Shown in pieces: positions 5,001-5,905 of a stretch of 5,905 nucleotides of DNA. This DNA comes from an uncultured Prevotella sp. GTDB taxonomy: Bacteria > Bacteroidota > Bacteroidia > Bacteroidales > Bacteroidaceae. Where the stretch lies: positions 1 to 5,905 of the forward strand of contig CALCVT010000132.1 in NCBI GenBank assembly GCA_937906495.1, written 5' to 3'. The translations under genes and the position numbers were made by a program. The notes under the pieces were generated by a model that saw nothing but the letters and a program-made list of their open reading frames with translations, did not search any database and had not been told where the DNA came from. Within the stretch, counting starts at the first letter, position 1. Every line of letters starts with the position of its first letter.

Positions 5001-5905
5001 TTACTTGCGGATGAGCTTCACGCTGCGGAGGGTCTTGCCGTCCTGCTCAATGTTGAGCACGTAAGCACCAACCTGACCGAGGGTAAGTTCCATCTTCTGA
5101 CCGGCAGCAATATGCTGAGCCTTAGAAGCTACTACCTGACCGGCTACGTTGTAAACGCGTACGTTGTAGTTGCCAGCTTCGGCGAAGTCTACAAATACCT
5201 TGTCGCCTACTACGTAAGCATCGGCAGAACCGTTGGTAGCGTCAGCAATGCCACCCTGCTCACCGTTCACCTTGATTACCTGGAAGGTGCGGACATCCTG
5301 ACCGAGTGAGTTGGCAAGGGTCAGCGTTACGCTGTAGTCGCCAGCCTTGCTGTAAGTCATCTTGGCGTTACCGGCCTGGTCGTTACCATTCTGCTCTACG
5401 ATATTGGCCTTCTTGGCCTTCCAGGTCGGAGTGGTTACTACGGGGAATGCTGTACCTGCAATGAAGGGGCAGCCCGAGGTGTACTCGGCATTTACCCAGT
5501 GGAATTCACCCTGACCTTCGCCACCGGTTGCCTCATAGCTGTGGAGACCGGCTGCTACATTGGCCTTAGGACCTACTGACTTGAAGGTGAAGTCTTCACC
5601 TGCCTTCTCTTCAAGACCCCAGAAAGCAACTACACCTGCGGGGAGGCTTGCGGGATTGATGTCGCCCATAGCGGTCTTAACCTCTTCGGCAGTAACAGGC
5701 TTGTTCCATACTACGAAGTTGTCAATTACACCGTCGATACCGCTACGGCCTGCGGCGTTACCACCAACTGACACAACCTGACCGTTAGTAATGTTATATA
5801 CTTCGCCTTGGAAACCGGGATCACCCTGCTTATATTTTTCGCCATCGGTAGAACGGTTCCACTGAGTAACTTCCTGCTTCACACCATTGATGAAGAAGTC
5901 GCAAT
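5001..5905 (-). CDS. T9SS-secreted multidomain protein, LamG-like and PKD-like (C-terminal part)
   Basis: The C-terminal 300 codons of a larger gene whose start lies beyond the right edge; the frame stays open to the last base, and the GTG at 5882 is internal. Visible residues in order: the tail of a LamG/concanavalin-like jelly roll (1-75), starting CDFFING and ending with the typical DNFVVWNKPVTAEEV (61-75); a second segment opening with VVAFWGLEEKAG (91-102), which resembles the start of a LamG repeat or a linker; a PKD-like beta domain with the hallmark AGDYSVTLTLANSLG (187-201); and a T9SS type A sorting domain (about 219-300) with NYNVRVYNVAGQVV, GAYVLNIEQDGK and a basic VKLIRK end. The T9SS tail means export through the outer membrane and release or surface anchoring. 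LamG and PKD modules often accompany glycan- or protein-degrading enzymes, but the catalytic part is outside the window. Codons are strongly biased (AAC, AAG, TTC, GGT, CGT) compared with the neighbouring genes, suggesting high expression. Confidence 0.92.
   Translation of the reverse strand, partial: CDFFINGVKQEVTQWNRSTDGEKYKQGDPGFQGEVYNITNGQVVSVGGNAAGRSGIDGVIDNFVVWNKPVTAEEVKTAMGDINPASLPAGVVAFWGLEEKAGEDFTFKSVGPKANVAAGLHSYEATGGEGQGEFHWVNAEYTSGCPFIAGTAFPVVTTPTWKAKKANIVEQNGNDQAGNAKMTYSKAGDYSVTLTLANSLGQDVRTFQVIKVNGEQGGIADATNGSADAYVVGDKVFVDFAEAGNYNVRVYNVAGQVVASKAQHIAAGQKMELTLGQVGAYVLNIEQDGKTLRSVKLIRK

Noticed and set aside
4989..5309. A 106-codon plus-strand frame opposite the T9SS sorting domain.
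   Set aside because: It is a shadow of the strongly codon-biased minus-strand gene, which leaves the opposite strand open.
5001..5882. Treating the GTG at 5882 as the true start of the secreted protein.
   Set aside because: The frame continues upstream to the window edge with LamG-like sequence (CDFFING), there is no signal peptide at the GTG although a T9SS cargo needs one, and no leader or promoter is seen.

Overview
The window reads as chromosomal DNA of a Bacteroidota bacterium, most likely of the order Bacteroidales (Prevotella/Porphyromonas/Bacteroides-like). Three observations support this: promoter boxes of the Bacteroidota type (TAnnTTTG, in one case with a TTG-type -33 element 20 bp upstream), A-rich leaders without clear Shine-Dalgarno sites, and protein families typical of the order, including a type IX secretion (T9SS) C-terminal sorting domain. 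The species cannot be named from this sequence.

Every supportable gene is on the minus strand, so transcription runs from high to low coordinates. In that order: (i) 5905-5001, the 3' part of a gene for a large secreted protein with the tail of a LamG-like jelly roll, a PKD-like domain and a T9SS sorting domain, closed by a strong intrinsic terminator (4965-4925). (ii) A 351-bp gap with a candidate promoter, then a WYL-domain transcriptional regulator (4649-3615). (iii) A 237-bp gap with a candidate promoter, then a 464-residue cytosolic protein of no family I recognise (3377-1983), closed by a strong intrinsic terminator (1908-1854). (iv) A 316-bp gap with a large near-perfect hairpin and a good Bacteroidota promoter, then a complete AAA-ATPase-like/PD-(D/E)XK protein of 521 residues (1666-101). 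(v) At the left edge, the first 13 codons of a second copy of that gene (39-1).

The most distinctive feature is at the left. A 76-bp sequence (1-76 and 1628-1703, 75/76 identical) carries the leader and gene start of both AAA-ATPase copies. The repeat ends almost exactly at the predicted transcription start of the first copy, so the second copy has the leader and coding start but no visible promoter. This suggests a tandem or cassette-like array in which the downstream copy depends on readthrough, or on recombination that would remove one 1627-bp unit.

The WYL regulator and the unknown 464-residue protein are adjacent and co-oriented, but each appears to have its own -7 box. Any functional link between them is inference. 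I see no RNA genes, CRISPR array, insertion sequence or complete novel system; the candidates worth a second look are listed as findings.
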